From positions 6,386,001 to 6,450,000 of the forward strand of contig NZ_CP033073.1 in assembly GCF_003675325.1 (NCBI RefSeq): a stretch of 64,000 nucleotides of DNA, written 5' to 3'. This document shows, one piece after another, positions 47,453-55,368 of the stretch. The stretch is from Streptomyces dangxiongensis (GTDB lineage: Bacteria; Actinomycetota; Actinomycetes; Streptomycetales; Streptomycetaceae). The stretch's first letter is position 1; the number at the start of each line of letters is the position of its first letter. Made by a program: the position numbers and the translations under genes. The notes beneath the pieces were generated by a model. That model was not told the DNA's origin. It worked only from the letters and a program-made list of their open reading frames with translations, and did not search any database.

Positions 47453-48628
47453 ATGGACAGGGACCAGGCGAACGGGCAGACGCGGGGAACGGGACGGCGG
47501 GCGCTCCTCGGCGCCGCGGTGCTCGGCGCGGGCGGAACGGCCCTCGGGCTGCCCGGCACGGCCCGGGCCGCCGGGCCCCGGACGGCGGGGCACGGGGGCC
47601 GCGGGCTGAAGAGCCTGCCGGTGCCGACGATCATCGGCCACCGGGGTGCCAGCGGCTACCGCCCCGAGCACACCTTCGGCTCGTACGAGCTGGCCCTGGA
47701 CCTGGGTGCCGACGTCGTCGAGGCGGGCGATCTGGTGCCCACCAAGGACGGACATCTGGTCTGCCGGCACGAACCGGAGATCGGCGGCACCACGGACGTC
47801 GCCTCCCATCCCGAGTTCGCCGACCGCAGGACCACCAAGGTGCTGGACGGCGTCCCCACCACCGGCTGGTTCACCGAGGACTTCACGCTCGCCGAGCTGA
47901 AGACGCTGCGCGCGGTCGAGCGCATCCCGGCCAACCGCCCGCACAACACCCTCTACAACGGCCGCTGGGAGATCCCCGCCTTCGAGGACGTCCTGAAGTG
48001 GCAGGACGAGCAGACCCGCAGGCGCGGCCGGCAGGTCTGGATCTACCCCGAGACCAAGCACCCCACCTACTTCCGCAAGCTGGGCCTCCCCCTGGAGGAG
48101 CGGGTGGCCAAGCTGCTGCGCAAGTACGGCAAGGACGGCAGGAACGCGCCGGTCATCCTCCAGTCGTTCGAACCGACCAGCATCCAGCGGCTGAACCGGC
48201 TGGTCGACAACCCGCTGGTCGTCCTGCTCTCCTCGGCGGACAGCCGCCCGTACGACTTCGTCGCGGCCGGCGACCCGCGTACGGTCGCCGACCTGGTCAC
48301 CCCCAGGGGCCTGCGGGAGATCGCCGGCTACGCGCAGGGCATAGGCCCGACCCTGGACCTGGTCATCCCCAGGAACGCGGACGGCACCCTGGGCCGGCCC
48401 ACCACGCTGGTCCCCGACGCGCACAAGGTGGGCCTGGTCCTGCACCCCTACACCATGCGCAACGAGAACCCGTTCCTGCCGGCCGAGTACCGCAAGGGCG
48501 GCGCGGCCGACGCGTACGGCGACGTCTTCGGCGCCTTCAGGACGTACTTCGCGACCGGTATCGACGGCGTCTTCACGGACAACGCCGACACCGGGATCCT
48601 CGCCCGCGAGGACTTCCTGCGCGGTTGA
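47453..48628 (+). CDS. glpQ: Secreted glycerophosphodiester phosphodiesterase
   Basis: A 391-residue GlpQ-type enzyme hydrolysing glycerophosphodiesters to glycerol 3-phosphate and an alcohol. The N-terminus GRRALLGAAVLGAGGTALGL ending in ARA is a Tat-type signal. The catalytic barrel has IIGHRGASGYRPEHTFGSYELALDLGAD, the metal/catalytic segment LVPTKDGHLVCRHEPEI, and a late FTDNADTG. Length and order match secreted Streptomyces GDPDs, which are often phosphate-starvation proteins; no clear PHO box was found. A hairpin follows about 50 bases after the stop. Confidence 0.9.
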   Translation: MDRDQANGQTRGTGRRALLGAAVLGAGGTALGLPGTARAAGPRTAGHGGRGLKSLPVPTIIGHRGASGYRPEHTFGSYELALDLGADVVEAGDLVPTKDGHLVCRHEPEIGGTTDVASHPEFADRRTTKVLDGVPTTGWFTEDFTLAELKTLRAVERIPANRPHNTLYNGRWEIPAFEDVLKWQDEQTRRRGRQVWIYPETKHPTYFRKLGLPLEERVAKLLRKYGKDGRNAPVILQSFEPTSIQRLNRLVDNPLVVLLSSADSRPYDFVAAGDPRTVADLVTPRGLREIAGYAQGIGPTLDLVIPRNADGTLGRPTTLVPDAHKVGLVLHPYTMRNENPFLPAEYRKGGAADAYGDVFGAFRTYFATGIDGVFTDNADTGILAREDFLRG

Positions 48629-48676
48629 GCACGTCAACCTCCGAACCCGCAGACCCCCCTTTCGGGGTGACTGTGC

Positions 48677-48706
48677 GCCGCCCCGGCAACCCGCCGCCGG
48701 GGCGGC
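48677..48706 (+). terminator. Terminator hairpin after the phosphodiesterase gene
   Basis: A perfect 11-bp stem (GCCGCCCCGGC / GCCGGGGCGGC) with an 8-base loop, 48 bases after the stop codon and 14 bases before the next start. Confidence 0.65.
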
Positions 48707-48720
48707 TCGTCGTTGTGCAT

Positions 48721-49227
48721 ATGACGCCCGACCTGGTAGCCGCCCTGCGCCCCCTGCTGACCGCCGAGGCCTCCGCCGAGGCATATGCCTCCGGGAGCGA
48801 GCCGGGCGATCTGGAACAGGCCGTCTGGCTCCGCCTGCTGGAGCGGCTGGAGACCGACGGGCCACCGCGGGACCCGCAGGGCTGGCTGCGCAGGGCCGTG
48901 CGCGCCGAGGCCCGCCGCACCCGCCGCACCACCCGCCTCGAACGTCCGTACGGCGTCGAGCCGGCCGACGACGCCCGGCCCGGCCCCGAGCAGCACGCCC
49001 TCACCGCCGCCCGGTACCGCGCGCTGCGGGACGCCGTCCGCCGCCTGCCCGGCCGCTGCCCCCGCCTCCTGGAGGCCCTGCTCTCCCCGAAGGACCCGAC
49101 CTACCGGGAAATCGCGGGGGAGTTGGGTATCTCACAGGGCAGTCTCGGGCCGGAACGCTCCAGATGTCTGGGATGTCTTCGGCGTTTGCTCAGTCCGGAG
49201 GTTGCTTCCCGCGGAGCGCGGGGATAG
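48721..49227 (+). CDS. Small sigma-factor-like HTH protein
   Basis: A 168-residue protein resembling a shortened sigma-70-family factor. The N-terminal helical part (about 10-75, LEQAVWLRLLERLETDGPP and WLRRAVRAEARR) looks like region 2, and the C-terminal part (about 95-150, RYRALRDAVRRLPGRCPRLLEALL ... TYREIAGELGISQGSLGPERSRCLGCLRRLL) like region 4 with its helix-turn-helix. No anti-sigma gene adjoins. It may be a real sigma factor or a DNA-binding regulator derived from one. ATG 48721 starts right after a terminator hairpin and has no clear ribosome-binding site. Confidence 0.7.
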   Translation: MTPDLVAALRPLLTAEASAEAYASGSEPGDLEQAVWLRLLERLETDGPPRDPQGWLRRAVRAEARRTRRTTRLERPYGVEPADDARPGPEQHALTAARYRALRDAVRRLPGRCPRLLEALLSPKDPTYREIAGELGISQGSLGPERSRCLGCLRRLLSPEVASRGARG

Positions 49228-49272
49228 GAGTGAGGGACGACAGGTGATCAGGTGAGCGGGAGGCGTGCGCAC

Positions 49273-49770
49273 ATGGGCATGAGCGTGACCATCTCGGTGG
49301 CGACCGGGCAGGACGCGGAGCAGATCTTCAGGCTCCAGTACCTGTGCTTCCAGAGCGAGGCGGCGCTGTACGGCAACTACCGCATCGACCCGCTCGTCCA
49401 GACCCTGGAGTCCGTCCGCCAGGAGGTCGACGGCGACTGCGTCTTCGTCGCCCGGCTCGGCGAGGAGGTGGTCGGCTCCGTGCGCGGCAGGGTCACCGAC
49501 GACGGTGCCGCGGCCATCGGCAAGCTCTGCGTCCACCCGCGTCTCCAGGGCCACGGCATCGGCGCCCGCCTGCTCCGCGCGGCAGAGGCCGCGCTGGCCG
49601 GGGAGCGCGGCGCCACCCGGTTCCGCCTGTTCACCGGCCACCGCAGCGAGGGCAACCTGCGGCTGTACCGCCGGGTGGGATACCAGACCGTGGGCAGGGC
49701 CCAGGGCGCCGACGGCGTCGAGATGATCATCCTGGAGAAGCCGGCCGGGGAGTACGCGCAGACGGCCTGA
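49273..49770 (+). CDS. GNAT-family N-acetyltransferase
   Basis: A 165-residue GNAT protein. The acetyl-CoA loop is LCVHPRLQGHGIGARLLRAAEAALAG, and the end is NLRLYRRVGYQTVGRAQGADGVEMIILEKP. The substrate is unknown. ATG 49273 lies 9 bases after GGGAGG; ATG 49279 and GTG 49252 are in-frame alternatives. It starts 45 bases after the sigma-like gene, possibly on the same transcript. Confidence 0.85.
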   Translation: MGMSVTISVATGQDAEQIFRLQYLCFQSEAALYGNYRIDPLVQTLESVRQEVDGDCVFVARLGEEVVGSVRGRVTDDGAAAIGKLCVHPRLQGHGIGARLLRAAEAALAGERGATRFRLFTGHRSEGNLRLYRRVGYQTVGRAQGADGVEMIILEKPAGEYAQTA

Positions 49771-49826
49771 CGTGCGGGGTGCCGGGAGCCGCGCGGGCGG
49801 TCACGGCCGGCCCCCGGCCGTCGTCC

Positions 49827-50246
49827 TCAGGCGCCCCTGCGGTCCCGCGCCCTGCGCAGCCAGTACAGGGCGGACAGCGGCAGCAGTACGGGGATGAAGA
49901 CGTAGCCCATGCCGTAGTCGGACCACACGGTGGCGTCCGGGAAGGCCGAGCGGTCGACCAGCGTCCACGTACCGACGAGCAGCACCCCGGCCAGCTCGGC
50001 GGCGCAGCACACCGACGCCGCCCGCCGGGCCCTCTCCCCGCCCCGCACCAGCGTGTACGTGATGAACGCGTACACGACACCGGCCACGGCCGACAGGGAG
50101 TACGCCAGCGGTGCCCGGTCGAACTCCGTGGCGATCTGGTACGCCGACCGCGACAGCGCGCCGACCACCATCACGCCGTAGAACCAGACGAGCAGCAGGC
50201 CCGGCCCGCTGATCAGCCGGACCGGCTTCTCCTCCACCGCGGTCAC
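49827..50246 (-). CDS. Hypothetical membrane protein, four helices
   Basis: A 139-residue protein with four hydrophobic segments (GPGLLLVWFYGVMVVGALS, SLSAVAGVVYAFITYTLV, AASVCCAAELAGVLLVGTW and GYVFIPVLLPLSALYWL). No catalytic motif or known family is recognised; it resembles small conserved Streptomyces integral membrane proteins. GTG 50246 follows GGGGAGGCTGA at the end of the upstream gene, so the two are translationally coupled. Confidence 0.7.
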   Translation of the reverse strand: MTAVEEKPVRLISGPGLLLVWFYGVMVVGALSRSAYQIATEFDRAPLAYSLSAVAGVVYAFITYTLVRGGERARRAASVCCAAELAGVLLVGTWTLVDRSAFPDATVWSDYGMGYVFIPVLLPLSALYWLRRARDRRGA

Positions 50247-50247
50247 C

Positions 50248-50607
50248 TCAGCCTCCCCAGATGTCGTAGAGCCGCACTTCCAGCACGGCCAGCACCACAC
50301 CGCCCGCCGCGACCGTCACCGAACCCCAGCGCGTGCGCTCGGCCAGTGACATGAAACCCGCCGCCGGGACGCACGCGAAGGCGCCCAGCAGATACGACAC
50401 GAAGATCGTCGTGCCCTGCTCCGGCTTCTCGCCCCGCGCCAGCAGCACGACGCCGGCCGCAAGCTGGATCACGGCCAGCAGCGACACCACCGCCATGCCG
50501 ATGAAATGCCAGTCCTTGGTGGGCTGGTCGCGGTACGCGGCCCAGCCGCACCAGGCGGCGAGCAACAGCGCGGCGACCCCGGTCACCAGCATCAGGACGT
50601 TGAGCAT
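50248..50607 (-). CDS. Hypothetical membrane protein, three to four helices
   Basis: A 119-residue protein with hydrophobic segments MLVTGVAALLLAAWCGWAA, GMAVVSLLAVIQLAAGVVLLA, FVSYLLGAFACVPAAGFMSLA and VTVAAGGVVLAVLEV. No family recognised. Its stop lies one base before the GTG of the next membrane-protein gene, suggesting a two-gene unit, perhaps a complex. It is divergent from the HAD gene. Confidence 0.7.
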   Translation of the reverse strand: MLNVLMLVTGVAALLLAAWCGWAAYRDQPTKDWHFIGMAVVSLLAVIQLAAGVVLLARGEKPEQGTTIFVSYLLGAFACVPAAGFMSLAERTRWGSVTVAAGGVVLAVLEVRLYDIWGG

Positions 50608-50676
50608 GCCGTGACCCTATTACGGCGGAAAAGGCCCACCGCCGCCGACCCCGGCGTACACCGTAGGGTCGGGAGC

Positions 50677-51327
50677 ATGACGATCCACGCGCACGCCCTC
50701 CTGTTCGACAACGACGGCACCCTCGTCTCCTCCCTCGACTCCGTCGAGCGCTGCTGGACCCGCTGGGCGCGGGAGTACGGGATCACCGCGGAGGAGTTCG
50801 GGCGTGTGGAGCTGCACGGGCGTACGGCGGTCGAGATCGTCGGCGACCTGCTGCCCGCCCGTCTGGTCCCGGAGGCCGTCGCCCGGGTCGAGCAGCTCGA
50901 GGTCGAGGACGTCCCCGACGGCGGTGTGCGCCTGCTGCCCGGCACCCGGGCCTTCCTGGACTCCCTGCCGGCCGACCGCTGGGCCGTGGTCACCTCCGCC
51001 ACCCGCCGGCTGGCCGAGGCCCGCCTGGACGCCGTCGGCATCTCCCCGAAATCCCTGGTCTCCGCGGACGACGTCACCCGCGGCAAGCCCGACCCCGAGC
51101 CCTATCTGCTCGCCGCCCGGCAGCTCGGCGTGGACCCGGCCCGCTGCGTGGTCTTCGAGGACGCCCCCGCCGGACTCCGGGCGGGCCGCGCGGCCGGCAT
51201 GACCACCGTGGCGTTGGCCACAACCCATCCCGCGCACGAGCTGGACGCCGACCTGGTGGTCACGGACCTGTCGGCCCTGTCGGCCCTGGTCACCGCCGAC
51301 ACCGTGGAGATCACCGTCCGCGGCTGA
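50677..51327 (+). CDS. HAD-family sugar-phosphatase-like hydrolase
   Basis: A 216-residue HAD phosphatase. Motif I is LLFDNDGTLVSS (nucleophile first Asp, acid second), motif II VVTSATR, the Lys of motif III is in TRGKPDPEPYLLAA, and motif IV is VVFEDAPAGLRAGRAAG. It is close to small-sugar phosphatases (GPP/DOG1-like), which dephosphorylate glycerol or hexose phosphates; the actual substrate is uncertain. The ATG follows GGGAGC. Confidence 0.88.
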   Translation: MTIHAHALLFDNDGTLVSSLDSVERCWTRWAREYGITAEEFGRVELHGRTAVEIVGDLLPARLVPEAVARVEQLEVEDVPDGGVRLLPGTRAFLDSLPADRWAVVTSATRRLAEARLDAVGISPKSLVSADDVTRGKPDPEPYLLAARQLGVDPARCVVFEDAPAGLRAGRAAGMTTVALATTHPAHELDADLVVTDLSALSALVTADTVEITVRG

Positions 51328-51339
51328 ACCCTGTCCGCG

Positions 51340-51360
51340 GCTGTCCACTATCCGGACAGC
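51340..51360 (+). terminator. Short hairpin after the HAD gene
   Basis: GCTGTCC (51340-51346) and GGACAGC (51354-51360) form a 7-bp stem with a 7-base loop, 12 bases after the HAD stop. It is a modest terminator candidate that would insulate the metNIQ leader from upstream transcription. Confidence 0.5.
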
Positions 51361-51399
51361 GGCGACCGTTCAGGACCGTGTGTCTGCTTTACTGATCGC

Positions 51400-51492
51400 A
51401 TGACCACGACGAGCAGCCGCACCCTTGCGACCGAGGCGACCAGCACGCCCGGTGCTCGTTGTATGTGTCCGTGTCGAATGTGCGCCTTCTAG
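51400..51492 (+). CDS. Cysteine-rich leader peptide upstream of metNIQ
   Basis: A 30-codon reading frame, MTTTSSRTLATEATSTPGAR followed by CMCPCRMCAF. Four of its last ten residues are Cys in C-x-C-x-C-x-x-C spacing. It lies about 220 bases before metN. TTTACT (51388-51393) could be a -10 that places the mRNA start at or near this ATG, and there is no Shine-Dalgarno, so it is probably translated leaderless. Cys-rich upstream frames before sulfur-metabolism genes are known in actinobacteria, where ribosome stalling at Cys codons senses cysteine supply. The function here is inferred from that precedent, position and composition. Confidence 0.7.
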   Translation: MTTTSSRTLATEATSTPGARCMCPCRMCAF

Positions 51493-51713
51493 AGGGCCCC
51501 CGCACCAGCCGAGCCTCGCGCCCCGAAGCGAGAGCCGTGGCCCGTCCCGCGCCGGCACCCCGGCGTACGTGACCGAGGCCGCCCCGCGCACACGCTGTTC
51601 TCCCCGGTTCCCCCGCCACCCGAGAACCGTGCCGCGTCCCTGACCGAACGCACACAACGCATTCGTGCCCGGGCACACCCGCGCCCGCGCACTCGACAGT
51701 GACGGAAACCCAC
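51493..51713 (+). promoter_or_regulatory. Structured metNIQ leader downstream of the Cys-rich peptide
   Basis: No gene is seen. Several short stems can form: CTCGC/GCGAG about 30 bases after the leader stop, CGCCGG-CACC-CCGGCG, GGTTC/GAACC, and the palindrome GTGCCCGGGCAC (51666-51677) about 35 bases before metN. These could provide alternative terminator/antiterminator or ribosome-access structures responding to stalling on the Cys codons. I do not see a SAM-I (S-box) consensus. Confidence 0.45.
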
Positions 51714-52757
51714 GTGATCACCACCTCGGGCCTGACCAAGGTCTACCGCTCCCGCGGCCGTGAGGTCACCGCCCTCGACGGCGTCGACCTGCACGTGCGC
51801 GAAGGCGAGGTCTACGGCGTCATCGGCCAATCCGGCGCCGGCAAGTCCTCCCTCATCCGCTGCGTCAACCTGCTGGAGCGCCCCACCTCCGGCACCGTGA
51901 CCGTCGCCGGACAGGACCTCACCGCCCTGGCCGGCCGCGGCCCGCGCGCCGGCCGGGAACTGCGCCGCGCCCGCAGCCGCATAGGCATGGTCTTCCAGCA
52001 CTTCAACCTGCTCTCCTCACGGACCGTCCAGGACAACGTCGAGCTGCCGCTGGAGATCCTCGGCAAGTCCGGCGGGGAACGCTCCCGCAAGGCCCTGGAA
52101 CTGCTGGACCTGGTCGGCCTCGGCGACAAGGCCAAGGCCTACCCCGCCCAGCTCTCCGGCGGACAGAAGCAGCGCGTCGGCATCGCCCGCGCCCTCGCCG
52201 GCGACCCCAAGGTGCTGCTCTCCGACGAGGCCACCAGCGCCCTCGACCCCGAGACCACCCGCTCCATCCTCCAGTTGCTGCGCGACCTGAACCGGCAGCT
52301 CGGCCTCACCGTCCTGCTCATCACCCACGAGATGGACGTCGTGAAGTCGGTCTGCGACTCCGCGGCCCTGATGGAGCGGGGCCGGATCGTGGAATCCGGC
52401 ACGGTCGGCGAGCTGCTGGCCACCCCGGGCTCCACGCTCGCCGCCGCGCTCTTCCCGGTGGGCGGCGAGGCCTCCGGCACCGACCGGACCGTCCTCGACG
52501 TCACCTTCCAAGGCGAGGCCGCCACCCAGCCGGTCATCTCCCAGCTCGCGCGCACCTACAACATCGACATCTCGATCCTCGGCGCCGCCATCGACACCGT
52601 CGGCGGTCTCCAGATCGGCCGTATGCGCATCGAACTGCCCGGCCGCTACGAGGACAACGTGGTGCCGGTCGGATTCCTGCGCGAACAGGGCCTGCAGATC
52701 GATGTCGTCGGCCACGAGGGCGACGAGCCCCTGCTGGTCAAGGAGGGTGCGAAGTGA
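51714..52757 (+). CDS. metN: Methionine ABC transporter ATP-binding protein
   Basis: A 347-residue ATPase of the MetNIQ D/L-methionine importer. Walker A GQSGAGKSS, Q-loop VFQHFNLL, signature LSGGQKQRVGIARALAG, Walker B VLLSDEATSALD, and H-loop ITHEMDV. The C-terminal NIL (ACT-like) domain from about residue 255 (TVLDVTFQGEAATQPVISQLARTYNIDISILGAAIDTVGG) senses methionine for trans-inhibition. I start at GTG 51714 (MITTSGLTKVY), typical for the family and with a weak GGA upstream; GTG 51699 is in frame but has no ribosome-binding site. GTGA overlap with metI. Confidence 0.93.
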   Translation: MITTSGLTKVYRSRGREVTALDGVDLHVREGEVYGVIGQSGAGKSSLIRCVNLLERPTSGTVTVAGQDLTALAGRGPRAGRELRRARSRIGMVFQHFNLLSSRTVQDNVELPLEILGKSGGERSRKALELLDLVGLGDKAKAYPAQLSGGQKQRVGIARALAGDPKVLLSDEATSALDPETTRSILQLLRDLNRQLGLTVLLITHEMDVVKSVCDSAALMERGRIVESGTVGELLATPGSTLAAALFPVGGEASGTDRTVLDVTFQGEAATQPVISQLARTYNIDISILGAAIDTVGGLQIGRMRIELPGRYEDNVVPVGFLREQGLQIDVVGHEGDEPLLVKEGAK

Positions 52758-53491
52758 CCTGGTCCGAGATGTGGGAGCTGCTGCAGCCCGAGTGTTGGAA
52801 CACCCTGTACATGGTCGGGTGGTCCACGCTCATCGCCGTCGTCGGCGGTCTGCCGCTCGGCATCCTGCTCGTCCTCACCGAACGCGGCGGCCTGCTCCAG
52901 AACGTCGTGGTGAACAAGGTCCTCGGGCAGGTCGTGAACATCACCCGCTCGATGCCGTTCATCATCCTCATGGTCGCGCTGACCGACGTCACCCGCTTCG
53001 TCACCGGCACCAGCATCGGCCGTGACGCGGCCATCGTGCCGCTGGCCATCGGCGCCATCCCCTTCTTCGCCCGGCTGGTCGAGACGGCTGTCCGCGAAGT
53101 GGACGGCGGGCTGGTCGAGGCAGTGCAGTCGATGGGCGGCAGCACCTTCACCATCGTCCGCAAGGTCCTGGTGCCCGAGGCCCTGCCCTCCCTGATCGCC
53201 TCGGCGACCACCACCCTCGTCGCCCTCATCGGCTACTCCGCGATGGCCGGCACCGTCGGCGCCGGCGGCCTCGGCGACCTCGCCGTCCGCTACGGCTACC
53301 AGCGCTTCGAGACCGGACTGATGTGGGTGATCGTGGCGATCCTCGCCGTCGTCATCACCGTCATCCAGTTCGCCGGTGACCTCGCGGCCCGCTCGATGCA
53401 CCGCCGCGGCGCCCGCTCCGGCCCCGGCCCCCGGCTCCGCCTGCTCAAGGCCGAGAAGCCCGCCGCGGCCGACGTCGGCAAGGTCGCCTGA
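52754..53491 (+). CDS. metI: Methionine ABC transporter permease
   Basis: A 245-residue permease with about five transmembrane helices (WNTLYMVGWSTLIAVVGGLP at the start). The cytoplasmic EAA-type coupling loop is VEAVQSMGGSTFTIVRKVLVPEALP. It forms the membrane pore with MetN. It is coupled to metN by GTGA and lies 65 bases upstream of metQ. The last 25 residues are a basic cytoplasmic tail. Confidence 0.94.
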   Translation: MTWSEMWELLQPECWNTLYMVGWSTLIAVVGGLPLGILLVLTERGGLLQNVVVNKVLGQVVNITRSMPFIILMVALTDVTRFVTGTSIGRDAAIVPLAIGAIPFFARLVETAVREVDGGLVEAVQSMGGSTFTIVRKVLVPEALPSLIASATTTLVALIGYSAMAGTVGAGGLGDLAVRYGYQRFETGLMWVIVAILAVVITVIQFAGDLAARSMHRRGARSGPGPRLRLLKAEKPAAADVGKVA

Positions 53492-53556
53492 CCACTCCCC
53501 GAAGACCCCCGTAACCCGACACGGGGTCGCACCACCCATAAGGAAAGGCACTTTTC

Positions 53557-54387
53557 GTGCGTAACACCGCCAAGCTCACCACCGCCGTCCTCGCCGCCGG
53601 AGCCCTCACCTTCGGGCTCACCGCCTGCGGCTCGGACAAGGACTCCGGCTCCTCCGACCACACCGGCCCGCTGGTCGTCGCCGCGAGCCCGACCCCGCAC
53701 GCCGAGATCCTCGACTACGTCAAGAAGAACCTGGCGAAGAAGGCGGGCCTCGACCTGGAGGTCCGGGAGTTCACCGACTACATCACGCCGAACACGGCGA
53801 CCGAAGACGGTGACGTGGACGCCAACTACTTCCAGAACCAGCCGTACCTCGACGACTTCAACAAGAAGCGCGGCACGCACATCGTGCCCGTCGTCACGGT
53901 GCACCTGGAGCCGCTCGGCCTCTACTCCCACAAGGTCAAGAAGGCCGACGCCCTCAAGAGCGGCGCGACCGTCGCCGTCCCGAACGACGCCGTCAACGAG
54001 GCCCGCGCCCTGAAGCTGCTCGCCTCCCACGGGCTGATCACCCTCAAGGACGGCGTCGGCACCGAGGCCACCCCGCAGGACATCGCCAAGAACCCCCGGA
54101 ACCTCAAGTTCAAGGAGGTCGAGGCGGCCCAGACCGCGCGCTCCCTGGACGACGTCGACGCGGCCGTGATCAACGGCAACTACGCCATCTCCGCCGGCCT
54201 CAAGCCCGCGAAGGAGGCCCTGGTCCTGGAGTCCGCGAAGAACAGCCCGTACGGCAACTTCCTCGCCGTGAAGAAGGGCAACGAGACGGACCCGCGCGTC
54301 AAGAAGCTCGCCAAGCTCCTCACCTCGCCCGAGGTGAAGAAGTTCATCGAGGACAAGTACCAGGGCTCGGTCATCCCCTCCTTCTGA
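53557..54387 (+). CDS. metQ: Methionine-binding lipoprotein
   Basis: A 276-residue NlpA/MetQ substrate-binding protein. The lipoprotein signal ends at LTAC with Cys24. The mature part has family segments VAASPTPHAEILDYVKKNL, LEVREFTDYITPNTAT, DANYFQNQPYLDDFNKKRG and FLAVKKGNETDPRVKKLAKLL. It captures methionine outside the cell for MetNI. GTG 53557 lies a little downstream of AAGGAAAGG. A very strong hairpin follows, ending the transcript. Confidence 0.95.
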   Translation: MRNTAKLTTAVLAAGALTFGLTACGSDKDSGSSDHTGPLVVAASPTPHAEILDYVKKNLAKKAGLDLEVREFTDYITPNTATEDGDVDANYFQNQPYLDDFNKKRGTHIVPVVTVHLEPLGLYSHKVKKADALKSGATVAVPNDAVNEARALKLLASHGLITLKDGVGTEATPQDIAKNPRNLKFKEVEAAQTARSLDDVDAAVINGNYAISAGLKPAKEALVLESAKNSPYGNFLAVKKGNETDPRVKKLAKLLTSPEVKKFIEDKYQGSVIPSF

Positions 54388-54421
54388 TCCTCTCTTCCTG
54401 ATCTCCTGCCTCAGATCGCAC

Positions 54422-54465
54422 CGGCGGTGGCACCGGCGGCCCGTCGGCCGCCGGTGCCACCGCCG
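54422..54465 (+). terminator. metNIQ terminator, perfect 20-bp stem
   Basis: Left arm 54422-54441 (beginning CGGCGGTGGCACC) and right arm 54446-54465 are perfectly complementary over 20 bp, with loop CGTC, starting 35 bases after the metQ stop. No T-tract. It is the strongest hairpin in the window. Confidence 0.85.
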
Positions 54466-54629
54466 TTCCCGTCCCCGTCGGCGAGGCGCTCACCCGCCAG
54501 GGACGCCCGGAGCGGGCCGGGCGGCGGGGGAGCACCCCGTCGTGCGGTCCGGTGGTTTCATGCTGCATGCTGGGCAGTTCAGCAGGACTGACGGTCCATC
54601 GAGAACTACCGAAGGTTACGGAGCGGCGC

Positions 54630-55268
54630 ATGACGAGCACCTTCCCCAACATCTCCATCAGCACGGAGCGGTTGGTGCTGCGCCCCTTCGACGAGGACGA
54701 CGCCCCCGCCCTGGCCGAGATGATGAACGACGAGCAGGTCGTCGCCTGGACCAGCGTCCCGCACCCCTGCACCGAGGCCCACGCCCACGAGTGGATCACC
54801 CGGTCGGCCCCCGGCGAGCGCACCCGGGGCCGGGGCATCGTCCTCGCCGTCACCGAGTTCCTCACCCAGCGGCTCGTCGGCATCGTGCACCTGAAGAACA
54901 CGGACCGGCGCATCCGCTCCAGCGAGATCGCCTACGTCATCGCCCCCTGGGCCCGCGGCGAGGGATACGCCTCCGAAGCCACCCTCGCCATCGCCGAGTG
55001 GCTCTTCCACGACCAGAAGTTCGAACGCCTCGAACTGCGCACCGCCGCCGGGAACACCGCCTCCCAGCAGGTGGCCCAGAAGATCGGCTGCATCAGCGAG
55101 GGCGTGCTCCGCAACGCCTGGATAGCACGCGCCAGGACCGGGAACGGTTCCTGGACCGAGGTGCGCACGGACGTCATCGTCTGGAGCCTGCTGCCGGAGG
55201 ACCTCGCCGGAGTCGGCGAGCAGCAGGCGGACCCCGACGGATTCACGTCGTACCCGGACTGGAACTGA
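54630..55268 (+). CDS. GNAT-family (RimJ/RimL-like) N-acetyltransferase
   Basis: A 212-residue GNAT protein of the RimJ/RimL type: ISTERLVLRPFDEDDAPALAEMMND at the N-terminus, the acetyl-CoA region YVIAPWARGEGYASEATLAIAEWLF, and LELRTAAGNTASQQVAQKIGCISEGVLRNA. This type acetylates protein N-termini or small molecules; the target is unknown. ATG 54630 (MTSTFP) follows GGAG; the frame is open 26 codons upstream. It lies 100 bases before cobL and seems unrelated to cobalamin. Confidence 0.87.
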   Translation: MTSTFPNISISTERLVLRPFDEDDAPALAEMMNDEQVVAWTSVPHPCTEAHAHEWITRSAPGERTRGRGIVLAVTEFLTQRLVGIVHLKNTDRRIRSSEIAYVIAPWARGEGYASEATLAIAEWLFHDQKFERLELRTAAGNTASQQVAQKIGCISEGVLRNAWIARARTGNGSWTEVRTDVIVWSLLPEDLAGVGEQQADPDGFTSYPDWN

Positions 55269-55368
55269 GCCCGTCGGCGCCCGGTCCCCGCACCCCACCG
55301 GGTACCCTCACGGAGCCCGCCCCGGGCCCCCTTCGAAGAGCCGTACAACCCACTGGAGACTGACGACG

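Noticed and set aside
51493..51713. SAM riboswitch upstream of metN
   Set aside because: None of the S-box consensus segments is visible; the Cys-rich leader frame is a better explanation for the long leader.
51699..51713. GTG 51699 as the metN start
   Set aside because: In frame but with no ribosome-binding site; the next GTG matches the usual MetN N-terminus.
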